A stretch of 64,000 nt of DNA from Mytilisepta virgata. Lineage: Eukaryota; Mollusca; Bivalvia; Mytilida; Mytilidae. Positions 36,391-48,300 of this stretch are shown piece by piece (within the stretch, counting starts at the first letter, position 1; every line of letters starts with the position of its first letter). The position numbers were made by a program, and so were the translations under genes. The stretch spans positions 87,255,539-87,319,538 of the forward strand of contig CM051519.1 in assembly GCA_028015205.1 (NCBI GenBank). Reading direction: 5' to 3'. The notes beneath the pieces are model-generated. The model was not told the origin of the DNA. It worked only from the letters and a program-made list of their open reading frames with translations, and ran no database searches.

Positions 36391-39300
36391 AAAACTAGAA
36401 AGCTTGGCTGCATGCCAGAATCGACAGTGATCCCCGCACCCCCTGTAATTAGTTGGGATACTTACACAAATGCACTCCCCACATATTGTATCACTGTGCA
36501 CCTTCTTTTTTACAATCAAAATGAACTAGGAGCTTAGATCACAACAAAGTGTGACGGGCGGACAGACGGACATGGGTGATAACAATATCCCCGAACTTCT
36601 TTGAAAAGTTGAGGTCACAAGCTTAAACTAGATATAATTGTTACGCACAGCGTAACGGATGTTCGCCCAACGTTTCCATTTGCTTCTAATATCAAATTCT
36701 ACGGCTCCCTGAATGTTTTCGATTTTTTGGGAATTTTTTCCAATACGCCCGATCGAAAGCACTTGTGGTGACTCTTTTTAAATACATAAGGTGTAGAAAT
36801 AAAATGCAGAAATTGTAAAATGAAAGAGCTTAGGTCACAAGCTTAAATTGGCAGATTTTATAAATTCAACCCCTGTGGGTCCCAATTTTAGAAAATAAAA
36901 ATTCTAAAACCTTATTGCGCATCTGCATATGGTGCATGACAATACTGTATACAAATAAAATGCACACATTAAAAAATGAAAGACGAGTTTAAGTCACAAA
37001 CTTGAATTCAAAATTTTCAAAGTTCGACCCCTGATGGCCCCTTGTCTAGAAATTCAAAATTCTAAAACCTTATTGTGCATCTGCAGGTAGAATGCAACCA
37101 TTAAAATTCAGGTAAATCTTTGAATTTGACCAAATCTTTTGTCCTTTTCATTATTCAGAAAAATATGGTACAAGAATACAAGTCATAAGTTGTGAATACA
37201 TTATTTAAGTGATTATTCAATATACATACATAGATGTAACATTATCAATTTTTAGCAAAGAGGTCACTCAATCCAGTGCTATGAACCATTAAGGGCCTAA
37301 TTTTTCTCTATGGGGAAGTTCTCATAGTGACTATAGGATGGAAAAGGACAATAAAAGCTCTGTTCCTTTGCTTGGGCTTGCATGTGGATTTTCTTGTCAA
37401 GAGTTTATTCTTCATATCCTTTTTCACCAACAACCTATTCAAAATTTCTTAACAGGTAAAACTCACAGTGGCAGGAATCAATATGCCAGTACATCTGATT
37501 ACTAGAAAACTGTATTGTCGGAATCGACAGTGATCCGGGCTACTTACCTGTAGTCGAACCTGTCAAAAAATAACAGGCTATCATTCTATAAAGAAATTAA
37601 ATCAACTAGAAAGCTGGACTGTCGGAATCGACAGTTATCCCCGTACCCCTGCAATTAGTTGGGACACCTACCCAATTGCATAAAGCTAAAACCTTATGCC
37701 CATTTAAAGATTTTATGCAATCATCCTATGAAGAAATCACAAATGAAAAAATATTTATGTCACAAACTTAAATTGACAATTTTTGAAATCTGACCGTTGT
37801 ATGCCCCAAGTTTAGATAATTAAAATTCTAAAACCTTACTGCACATCTATATGTATCGTGCATGACACTATGGTATACATATGAAATGCATTAATTGAAA
37901 AATGATCAATGAGTTTACGTCACACGCTTCAATTGACAATATTCGAAATTCGACCCATGTGGGCCCGAATTTTAGAAAATTAAACTTCTAAAACCTTATT
38001 GCACATCTGCTTAATGTGCATGGCAATACTATATAGTAAACAATGCATATATTGGAAAATTAAAAACAAGGTTTATGTCACAAGCTTAAATGTACAATTT
38101 ATTAAATTAAGAAAATTAAAATTCTAAAACATGATTGTGCCATTACATACTGTGCATGACAATTCTGTATAGAAAAAATGCATATATTGGTAAATGAAAA
38201 ACAAGTTTATGTCAAAAGCTTAAATTGAATTTTTGAAATTCGACCCCTGTGGGCCCCAATTTTAGAAAATAACACTTGTAAAACCTTGTTGCACATATAC
38301 AATATTGTACATGACACTACTAGATAGGAAAAAATGCATAAATTAAAAAAAAAATAAAGAGTTTACATCCTCATCTTCAACAGAATATTTTTGAAATTCG
38401 ACCCCTACGGAACCCAGTTCTAGAAAATAAAAATTCTAAAACCTTATTGCGCATTTGCATATGGTGCCTGACAATACTGTATAGAAATAAAATGCATAAA
38501 TTGAAAAATAAAAGACGAGTTTAGATCACAAGCTTGAATTCCAAATTTTTCGAAGTTCAACACCTGTAGGCCCCTTGTCTAGAAAATCAAAATTTTAAAA
38601 TCTTATTCCGCATATACATGTGGTTTGCAACCATTCTATATAGAAATTAAATTCCTAAACCCAAAAGTGAAGGAGTTGATGTCACAAGAAAGTGTGACGG
38701 ACGGACGAACAGAGACAATCGCTATATCCCCGAACTTTCTTCGAAAGTGCATGGATAATAAACTTAATGAAAACTAGAAATCTATACTGTCGGAATCGTC
38801 AGTGATCCCTGTAAGTATTTGGGCCCCTTTCCTATAGTCAAAAATATAAAACCTTATTACCATCCAAAAATAGTGTATGCAATCATTCTGTGAAGAAATT
38901 AAATCAATAAACCTACTGAAAAATGAAAAAAAAAAAAACAGTTCTCATGCTTAAACATACAATTTTTCAAATTTGATCCGAAAGGGCCCATGGTTTAAAA
39001 ATCGATATTCTAAATCCTTATTGTTCAAGTACATATAGTGTAGGACAATACTATATATAAGCAAAATGCATAAATTGCAAAATAAAAGAGTCAGGTCACA
39101 AACGTAAATTCAAATTTCAAATTTCGACCCCTGTGGGCCCCAAGTTTAGAAATTTAAAATTCTAAAACCTTATTAACATCTGTATCTGGTGTTTGACGAT
39201 ACTATATAGAAGTAATATGCATAAATTGAAAAACGAGTTTACGTCACAGGCTTAAATTGATGGTTTTTCAAAATTAGAAAATCAAAATTCTAAAACTTTA

Positions 39301-40650
39301 TTGCGCATCTGCATGTGGTGTATGACAATATCGTATAGAAATAAAATGCATAAATTGAAAAATGAAAAAGGAGTTTAGGTCACAAGCTTAAATTGACAGT
39401 TTTTCGAAATGCGACGGCCCCAATTTTAGAAAATCAAAATTCTAAAACCTTATTGCGCATCTGCATGTGGTGCATGACAATAATGTATAGAAATAAAATG
39501 CATAAATTGAAAAATGAAAGACGAATTAAGGTCACAAGCTTAAATTGACAGTTTTTTTGAAATTCGACCCTTGTGGGCCCAAATTTTAGAAAATCAAAAT
39601 TCTAAAACCTTATTGCGCATCTGCATATGGTGCATGACAGTAATGTATAGAAATTAAATGTATAAATTGAAAAATGAAAGACGAGTGTAGGTCACAAGCT
39701 TGAATTCAAAATTTTCAAAGTTCGACCCCTGATGGCCCCTTGTTTAGAAAATCAAAATTCTATAACCTTATTACGCATTAACAGCTAGTATGCAACCATT
39801 CTATATAGTAATTAAATTCTTTAACCCAAAAATGAAGGAGGAGTTCATGTCACAAGAAAGTGTGACGGACGGACGGGCAGACGGTGACAATCGCTATATC
39901 CCCAAACTTTCTTCGAAAGTGCAGGGATAATACAAAAACACCTTCTTGAAATTTGACCTGAGTGGACCCCCGGTTTAAAAATGATATTCTAAATCCTAAC
40001 TGTTCAACTACATGTAGTGTAGAACAATACTATATATAAGAAAAATATGCAAAATGAAAGAGAAGTTTAGGTCACAAGCTTAAATTGAAAATTTCAAATT
40101 TCGAACCCTGTGGGCCCCTTGTTTAGAAAATCAAATTCTAAAACCTTATTGTGCATCTACAGGTAATATGCAACTATTCTATATAAAAATTAAATTTCTA
40201 AACCCAAAAGTGAAGGAGGAGTTGGTGTCAAAAGAAAGTGTGACAGACGGACGGAGACAATCGCTATATCCCCGAACTTTCTTCGAAAGTACGGGAATAA
40301 ATATAAATAAAATGCATAAATTTAAAAATGAAAAAGGAGTTTACGTCACAAGCTTAAATTGACAATATTCCAAATTAGACCCCGGTTGGCCCCAATTTTA
40401 CAAAATTAAAATTCTAAAATCTTGTTGCGAATCTAAATATTGTACATGACAAGACTGTATAGAAAAAAAACATACATTGGAAAATGAAAGTTTATGTCAC
40501 AATTTTTAAAATTCGACTCCTGTGGGCCTCAATTTTGGAAAATCAAAATTCTAAACCTTTAATGCACATCTACATATTGTGCATGACACTACTGTATAGA
40601 AATAAAAATGTAGATTAGTAGATGTAAATGTAGATTAGTATGTAGATGCG
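36391..40650 (+). mobile_element. Cluster of tandem-core elements, 165-bp unit, plus orientation
   Basis: Four starts (36391, 37502, 37606, 38773) with ACTAGAAA followed by the hairpin CTGTCG-GAAT-CGACAG or a variant. Four ends (about 36600, 38755, 39930, 40292) with GTGTGACGGACGGAC, CAATCGCTATATCCCC and the hairpin GAACTTTCTTCGAAAGT. Between them are tandem units with AATTCTAAAACCTTATTGCGCATCTGCAT and GACAATACTGTATAGAAATAAAATGCATAAATTG. Two apparently complete members are 37606-38760 and 38773-39930. No protein-coding content. Confidence 0.7.
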
Positions 40651-41010
40651 CAATTAGTTTTTAGAATTTTCTTTTAAAAAATTGGGGGTCGAATTTCAAA
40701 AATTGTGAATTTAAACTTGTGACCTAAACTCCTCTTTAATTTTATTTCTATGCAGTATTGTCACACACTTTATTTAGATGCGCAATTATGTTTTATAATT
40801 TTGATTTTAAAAAATTGGGACCCATAGGGCCGATTTAATTTTTCGTTTTATTTCTATATACTATATGTACATGTTTGTAGATACAAAATAAGATGGCAGA
40901 ATTGCTATTTTAAAATTTTGGAATTTAAACTTGTTATCTAATGTCCTCTTCATGTTATGCATTTTATTTCTATATAGTATTGTCGTATACTGTATTCAGA
41001 TGTGCAGAAA
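40620..41010 (-). repeat. Reversed 165-bp units
   Basis: GTAGATGCGCAATTAGTTTT, CTTGTGACCTAAACTCCTC and CAGTATTGTCACACACTTT return to the opposite orientation. About two diverged units. Confidence 0.6.
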
Positions 41011-41184
41011 GGTTTTAGAAGTATATGAAAAAAAATGGGTGTATTCAAACATATGATTATGAAAGTGGTGCACTGGGATACAACAGTATGTGGGGATACC
41101 TGTCATTTCCGACTGCCTCAATCTAGTTTTTCTTGTTGATACTTATTACAAGGTGATGCCTTTTGCAAAGTATTATTATATAAC

Positions 41185-41345
41185 GGGGAATGTGTCAAAG
41201 AGACAACAACTCGATCAAAGAGCAGAAAACAGCTCAAGGCTACAAATGGGTCTTCAACTTAGCGAGAAAATCCTTCATCGGAGACGGGCTTCAGCTGGCC
41301 CCTAAACAATAATGCATACTAGTTCAGCGAAATAGACAACACACT
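41185..41345 (+). repeat. Dispersed mussel-type repeat (GTGTCAAAGAGACAACAAC)
   Basis: GGGGAATGTGTCAAAGAGAC, GCGAGAAAATCC, TTCAGCTGGCCCCTAAACAA and ATACTAGTTCAGCGAAATAG. The same sequence runs on the other strand at 63455-63645. Confidence 0.65.
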
Positions 41346-41574
41346 AAACTAAGTATTAAGGCATGGTGACCTAAACTCCTCCATGTCCTCGTTCACTAGA
41401 AATCTTTGAGGTGAGGCGTAAGTTTTATTTTCACAATATATATTTCTAGATTACACCCGCAAAATCGTCGGCACGAAGTTATAATATCTATTTTTAATAA
41501 TCCATTCGACCCATTTTATCTATTTTTAATAACCTATTCCACTCGTTTGTTTTTAACTTAACGTCCGGCAATTT

Positions 41575-42195
41575 TTCAGCACACAAAACATACGCCAAAA
41601 CAGATCTTCAAACTCGGTGATGACAAACTTCACTGTGCGGTGATCATTTATGTTATAATAGCATATTCATAGATTTCGCACACAAAAGAAGGGACACACA
41701 AATTCGAGTCTATTTAATTATAATATGGATAGGTGTCGGTATGACTCTAGTGTTGCCGATTTAACCAGGTAACTATTTCACCAGTCCCGAAAAGACCAGG
41801 TGCGGATTTCAGCAGGTATCGAAATGGCTTGTACTTAATTGACGAAAGCAAATATTGGTTTGTGAGAATTAATATAGGACGGGTCGAAACACAGGTCAAA
41901 CTTTAAAATTTAAACAATAGAATGATTTATCTGAATGAAAATTGAAAGTGCAAAGAATACAGTGTTTTGACATGTACCGTTTGAAATGATTGAAAACTGG
42001 GCGACGGCTAGCACTGTGTATCCAAACTGGTTATTTTCCGTTTTTCTCTCAAAATAAGCCAAAACAGATCATCAGACTCTGTGATGACAAACTACACTGT
42101 GCGTTGATCATTTATGTTATAAAAATGTATTCATGGATATTACTCAAAAGAACAAGCGACACACAAATTCGAGTCTCTTTATTCGGTAATATAGA
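41575..42195 (+). repeat. Diverged direct duplicate, about 150 bp
   Basis: GCCAAAACAGATCTTCAAACTC...ACACAAATTCGAGTCT at 41592-41712 recurs at 42058-42178 with about 80% identity. No gene is seen in either. Confidence 0.7.
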
Positions 42196-42999
42196 TATTC
42201 GCATGCAAATACTCTCTAAGATTTTCAAACAAATTGTGTCACTTGAATATTTCATTGATAAAGCATGTTTAGGGTGCTTACTGTTGCCTTTTATGTGTAT
42301 ATGCAATATGGTGAAGATAAGGCATAATAAAAATAACTAGTAGAAACCCGTGGTTTATGATGATATATGATTAATGCACCATTCATAGCTGAAGTACTAA
42401 GCAGTGAACGTAATATGCTTTTGGTCAAAGTCAGAAAAAGCTGAATTTTTTTAAACAGAAAGTTGATGAGCGACAGACCTGAAATTGCATATATAGTATG
42501 GGTCACTCACCTGAGGCTGCATACCAAATATCAGGAGCCTCTGACTGATAGTTGCTGAGAAAACTGTTATGGAAGTTCATGTCTGTCTTTCCCTGCCCGC
42601 CCAACATTCACAATTTTATAACCCAAACAAAAATAGGTTTGAAGCAAAATAATACATGTTATTTTACTAAATATGCCAATTCCATTGGGAACTTGGCCAC
42701 ATCTATCTGATCACTATTCTCATCTGCCACTAAATTTTGTCGAGATAAATGGGATTAGTCTGTGTATGTTTTTCAACCTGTAGGCTAACCCCTACTACAG
42801 GCTGATATACTATACCTGAATACATGTATATCATTGTCAAATCTGCAAAATACGTAACGTCGTTTAGGTCAATATCGCGAGTCAAGAGAAAATTTCATGG
42901 TTTTACTTTTTCGTTTAAAAATTTAAAAATTGATTTTAGGCTATGGTGCCCTAACTCAAGTTACGAAGTGTACGCACATTATTGCAGACGATAGTTTTT

Positions 43000-43500
43000 T
43001 TTTAATAAATAAGACGTGATGTGCATCTTCTGTTGTCTTGGGTAGTAACCTGTGAAGTGTTTTTAGACGGGGAAGCAGATTTGCCTTTTTTATTTTCATG
43101 CATGTGATGTTGGGCATGTGGTCACTTTCTGTTTTTAAAATTTCCAGTTGCCCACAAAATGTTTATTTTTACAAATATAATAAATAAGACGTGATGTGCA
43201 TCTTCTGTTGTCTTGGGTAGTAACCTGTGAAGTGTTTTTAGACGGGGAAGCAGATTTGCCTAGTTTTTTTATATTCATGCATGTCAAGTTGGGCATGTGG
43301 TCACTTTCTGTTTCTAAAATTTCCAGTTGCGACAAAATATTTGTTTTTACAAACATAAAGACGCGATGTGCATCTTCTCTTTTTGGATATTTAATCCCTG
43401 GAGCCTTGGGTGAAGTGTTCTTTATAAGACGGGGAAGCAAGCATATTTGCCTTTTTTATTTTCATTCATTTTGGGCATGTGGTCGCTTTTTAAATTCCCA
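43000..43500 (+). repeat. Tandem repeat of about 175 bp, nearly three copies
   Basis: GACGTGATGTGCATCTTCTG recurs at 43013, 43189 and (changed) 43360. Each unit continues with GTGAAGTGTTTTTAGACGGG and GGGCATGTGGTCACTTTCTG. Short open frames across it are by-products. Confidence 0.88.
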
Positions 43501-44743
43501 GTGCAGATGATTGAATAGAAAGACGATTGTTCATTTTCTTTTGTGCATTTTTCTTTACACTTACGCAACGAAATCCTAAACCGTTTTCTGTCGAGCTGTC
43601 TTTAGACAAACTTTTCCTCGGTCGATACCGGAAACTTCTTGTGATGTATACTTCCGGAACGGTATCGGTTTTCGTGATCCGGATTAATTAATTAGGGGTA
43701 ATTAGCAAAACGCGGCAACAATTGCGTATGTACTGATAAAAGTTTTAAACTGCACAATGTTCTCATACTTCTGATATATAAAGGTCGCACGTTGCATTTG
43801 TTGTTGAAACGGCAACCCGGCTAACAAAAATTTGTCTCATTCTTTTAGTCGTATTAATAATTATTGAAATCATTGTTACGTCTTTTCATGGCCTTGCTAT
43901 GTTCAGCAAACTCGACAAACTAGTCACTCAAGATATACGACTCGTGCCTTATTTTTACCAGCTCGAACTTAAAGCACCTCATTCTATTACCAACTCGTAT
44001 CCAAGTTGTAATTTTTTAAAGCTTTGTTTTTTAAACATTAAACCCATAGATCTACATTTTCTTGTCGGAAGAGATAGTGATTGTACAAGTATAACTCAAC
44101 GGTTTTGGATGTTCAAAGTGCGATAAGTCTATCATCCAATAATAATACTATACCAATGTTGTAATTGCAATAAAATGTTCAGTGTGCGGTGTGTATTTCG
44201 ACAGTTTTGTTTTTAAAAATACTTTTATTTTTACTGTATTTGTTTTTTAATCACCCCAATATAAATTTGGAAAGTCATGAACATAGAAAATTATATTGCG
44301 TCATGCATCAGTGTGCTGTTGACATATTTTCTTGTTTCTCACATTTTCAATACTTTTTAAGGATAGCGAAAACCTGTAATTACTAATATATGAACTGTAA
44401 ATCAAGATTTAAATGGTTAATTTGGCCGATATTTTCAGATCTCTGTCTCATGGTTATTGCCCTTCAATCTATTTTTTACAGGGAAACTATTATTAGCAAT
44501 TATCAGTAGCAGAACAATGTCTTTAATTAGGTGAATACGTAGTACAGATTAAATATAAACTCTACTGTACAAGCAATAACTACTACATGTAACACACAGA
44601 GTTTCTGATTTTTTTTGTCAGAAAAATCTTGTATTTTATCAATATAAAACTAATATTCGATGATGTTCTAACTCTACATTCCTTAACAGGAAAACCACAG
44701 ACGAAAATATACATTGAAGAAAATTTTGTCAAAAGGATAATTC

Positions 44744-45306
44744 CTATTTGTTGTTGAAACTAATATTTTTGTCTTGATCCAATACCGAATAATTCGTTTT
44801 ATCGTCATCATTTATTTCTAGTGACAAAGGCTGGTAGGGATTAAGATATCCCGAGGCTTCGTGATCAGAAGGATCACTATCGGTTTCGTGGATTACCGAG
44901 GTATAGTCATGCGTTTCCACTTTGACCTCCACAGGTTGATATGGATTCAAATATCCTTCATTAATGGTTGCTGAATCGAAACTTTTCGTTTCTGAGATGT
45001 TTTCACTATCTTCCACGTCATCTTTATTGTTTTGTGCTTCGACATCCACATTAGGCAAAATGTGAAGTAAATAGTTTTCATCAATTTCCTCATAATGATC
45101 TGATATATCTTGATGTTCATCAGTAGCACTGCTGTTACGAATATCCTGATTGGCTGATTGTTGTCGACGTGAATCATCTGAAGTTTCACCAGAACTATTC
45201 TTTCTCCGTTTGTACATGTAGCAAGCAAACACGGCAATACCAATGAAAATTGCGTTCAGAATTATGGAACATGTAACCAATGATACAATATGCTGCGGAT
45301 GAAAAT
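44744..45306 (-). CDS. Gene A exon 5: transmembrane helix and tyrosine-motif cytoplasmic tail
   Basis: The exon opens after a TTTTTTCTAG acceptor; its first two bases complete an asparagine codon with the last base of exon 4. It encodes about five stalk residues, a hydrophobic helix of about 25 residues, YKRRK as a stop-transfer sequence, and a 150-residue acidic, Ser/Asn/Asp-rich tail. Tail motifs: HYEEIDENY, which fits the Src-family SH2 preference pYEEI; YLNPYQP twice, where YLN fits the Grb2-type pYxN; DYTSV; and NYSVL. The YLNPYQP repeat is familiar to me from molluscan MEGF10-like tails (memory, unsearched). Stop TAG at 44746-44744; a possible ATTAAA poly(A) signal is at 44527-44522 on the minus strand. 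No copy of this exon was seen for gene B. Confidence 0.88.
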
Positions 45307-48300
45307 CTAGAAAAAACAAACATATAACAAATATATTTTACATAACGGTTTGTGTACGAATTCTTCATCAGACCTTTTTTGTTTCACTCTCATGAAATAT
45401 CTCGATGAAACGTGAAATAATCTAAAAACAGTAAGGGACGAGATCAAAAGTTCAATGTAGGATAAAAAACTTAATTGACATAGTTTTTTCACTGATCCCA
45501 ACCCCCCCCTCTTAACTTAATTTGGGAAAAATTGATTGACCAATATGGGCATACGCTTTGAGAGTATACTTTTTGTATCATGGGTCCTGTGTTTCCTCAA
45601 CAATGTATATTTGTTCTGTATATTGACTTGGACATCTCTTGAATCCGTATTTTTGAATCCGAAAATCGATGTCGGATAACAGAACTTGCAGCGATGTTTA
45701 CCCCCCCCCCCCAAACTATTTGAATTAAGTTTTTTATCCTACATTGACCTTTTGATCTCGTCCCTAATCACAAAGCAATCAAAAATGTTGCTGAGATATC
45801 AGGAGTTGAAATTAATTTAAAACATTCTTGTGAGTCAGTCTATTCATCAAACTGTCTACTATTTTTTACGAGCCTACACTACATTGTAGCTGCGGGTAAT
45901 AATTAAAACTGTTCACCGGTCTGAATGATTTTTAATATTATCATGGTTATTGCTATGCGAATATATTCGAAGACTTATCTACTTCAAATAATGTTTTGTT
46001 GTCAAAAATGGCCACCTGTCAAGACAGATTCGAACCTACTATTGCCCTGATAAATATGATACCGTGTAGCGTACATCTTATCACATGACGTCAGAAATCG
46101 TGCATTAATTAGTTACCAAAAAATAAATCATTTAATTCATACTGTCTGACTCCATATAAATGTCATTGATTCGATATATTTTCTGTTTCTAAACAATCGG
46201 ACTTAGAATTTTTATCTGGGAGGGGGGGGGGGGGGGGGCGTGGACTGGTCATTCTGAAAATGATACCTATATAAAGTTTTAATCACCCCAGTTGAATTTT
46301 ATGCTAAATTTTTTATTCCGTTTACTCACTTAAAATTATGACCCTGCCTTTTTGATGGAAAGGGATTAGTCATATATATGTCTGCATAATAAGAAGAGTG
46401 TTGATACTGTATATTCTCTATATGAACAAATGTATTTAGAAAATTTCAGTATATGCCCAGTATATCCTGGAAATCACTCAGAGGTTTTAAATTTTATTGC
46501 CTTTCTCCCAAACTTTGTGACATAGTCTTGTTTGTAGGGATGATGATTTGTGGGTCTCTTGTTTCTTTGGATATGATAATTTGATTGTTACTATTATCAC
46601 TTTCGGAAGTATATGTCCCACTGAGTTCCTCAATGATGAAATCCCCACTGTCATCAAAACTGTTACAATCATTTTCCCGTTCACTTTGACTGGGTTTAGG
46701 TACAGGTACTTGCTTTATAGATTGAGACTTTCCCTTTCTTTTCTTATGTCTTTATAATCTTTTTATCATAATAGAATAAATAGTTTTAAATGGGCCCTTG
46801 ACACATGAAACCTATAAAAATGTTGGCTTCACAATTTATCTTACCAGTGTGAATATAGAATCAGGGTGGAAGAATTGTTCTTAAATGGACTTGAATCAAT
46901 TCGACCTATATAGACAAGAATTAGTACATATTAAAAAGCTCTTTGCTTCGGATTTTTTTTTCAAAAAGTAAGCATCTGAGATGATGAAGAATGTTTATAA
47001 TACAAAATTTAAGTCTTCCGCGCCAAAATCTGATGTGGTTGAAAAGTCTGATGAAAATCAAATAGAACCAGACACTTGTAAAGTTCCTGAAATGCAATGT
47101 ATAGGAGACAAGGAAATGAAATGTTCGGGAGATGATAAAATCAATATTTCTTGACCAATCCCTAGCCTTTTAGATGACATTTTAACCTCCTTAAAAATGT
47201 GAGTAAAACGTATGGAAAATGATATAAAGGCAATATTTTCTATTCTGCAGTGATCATCTTTAATATTATTTGTGATACTTGACCATTTTATAACGGGAAT
47301 GAGCCGACAACTTGAAACGCCTAACCGACATTATCCACGTTATATCGAATTTGTGACCCAAAAATATCGGGATAAGCTAAAATTACATACCCGAAATTAT
47401 CCAAAAATAATAAAAGGCAGTTATCATGATGAGACATATTTATACATTTAACATTTATATATTGAAACATTTGTTATGATATCTAAAAAAATTGATAGAC
47501 CTGAATTCTCCTTAGTGCTTTATAAAAATCTGCATAAATTTTTAAAATCCTGACCGGAGTGTAAAAAAAAATCCAGACCCGAAACCTCCGCCGGCTTTGT
47601 AAATTAGCCGCACGTCCCGTATCTAAATATCACATCCATTTACGCCCCCCCCCCCCCCCCCCCCCCCACCGAAAGATTTATTATTAAGACCGTTCTAGAT
47701 GGAGTATATTTGTGATTTAACTAGAACATTCTTTGTAAAACATACATAAGGTATCACACACCTGATTATACAGACGATAGATAAATACATATCAGATACG
47801 TGAATTTTGCATAAGGACTCATTTTGGAAAAATAATTTCGATGTTATCTACTTGATATATAATACCATCCAATCCCACAAAATAAAGTTAATATATGATA
47901 GAATATAATTATGAAGACCAATTCATTTCGGGTCCCATTCTTTGTGATACCACTTTACACACACACCTCTTTTTTAAAATGCTGCATTAAATATCAAAAA
48001 TGAAAAAAAAAATTGATGAAACTGTGGTAGCGGAGCGGAACATTTTTGTAAACAAGAGCATGGATTACAAAGCATAGAAATATTTATAGTGGAGCGGATA
48101 TGTGATTAATCCAGAAATAACAGACTTATAAAAGAACATGATTGGATGGAAAGACTAAATACAATTATGCCAAATGGTTTAAATGTTTAAATCTAATATG
48201 GGTATTTTGTGGAAAAGATGTTAACTTCTATCAGCACACCCAAAGACGTTTATGACGTCATGAAGACTTCATCTCAACTATGGCGTCATGATTACTTATA

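Noticed and set aside
43135..43510. Open frames of about 100 codons on both strands
   Set aside because: Both arise from the 175-bp tandem repeat.
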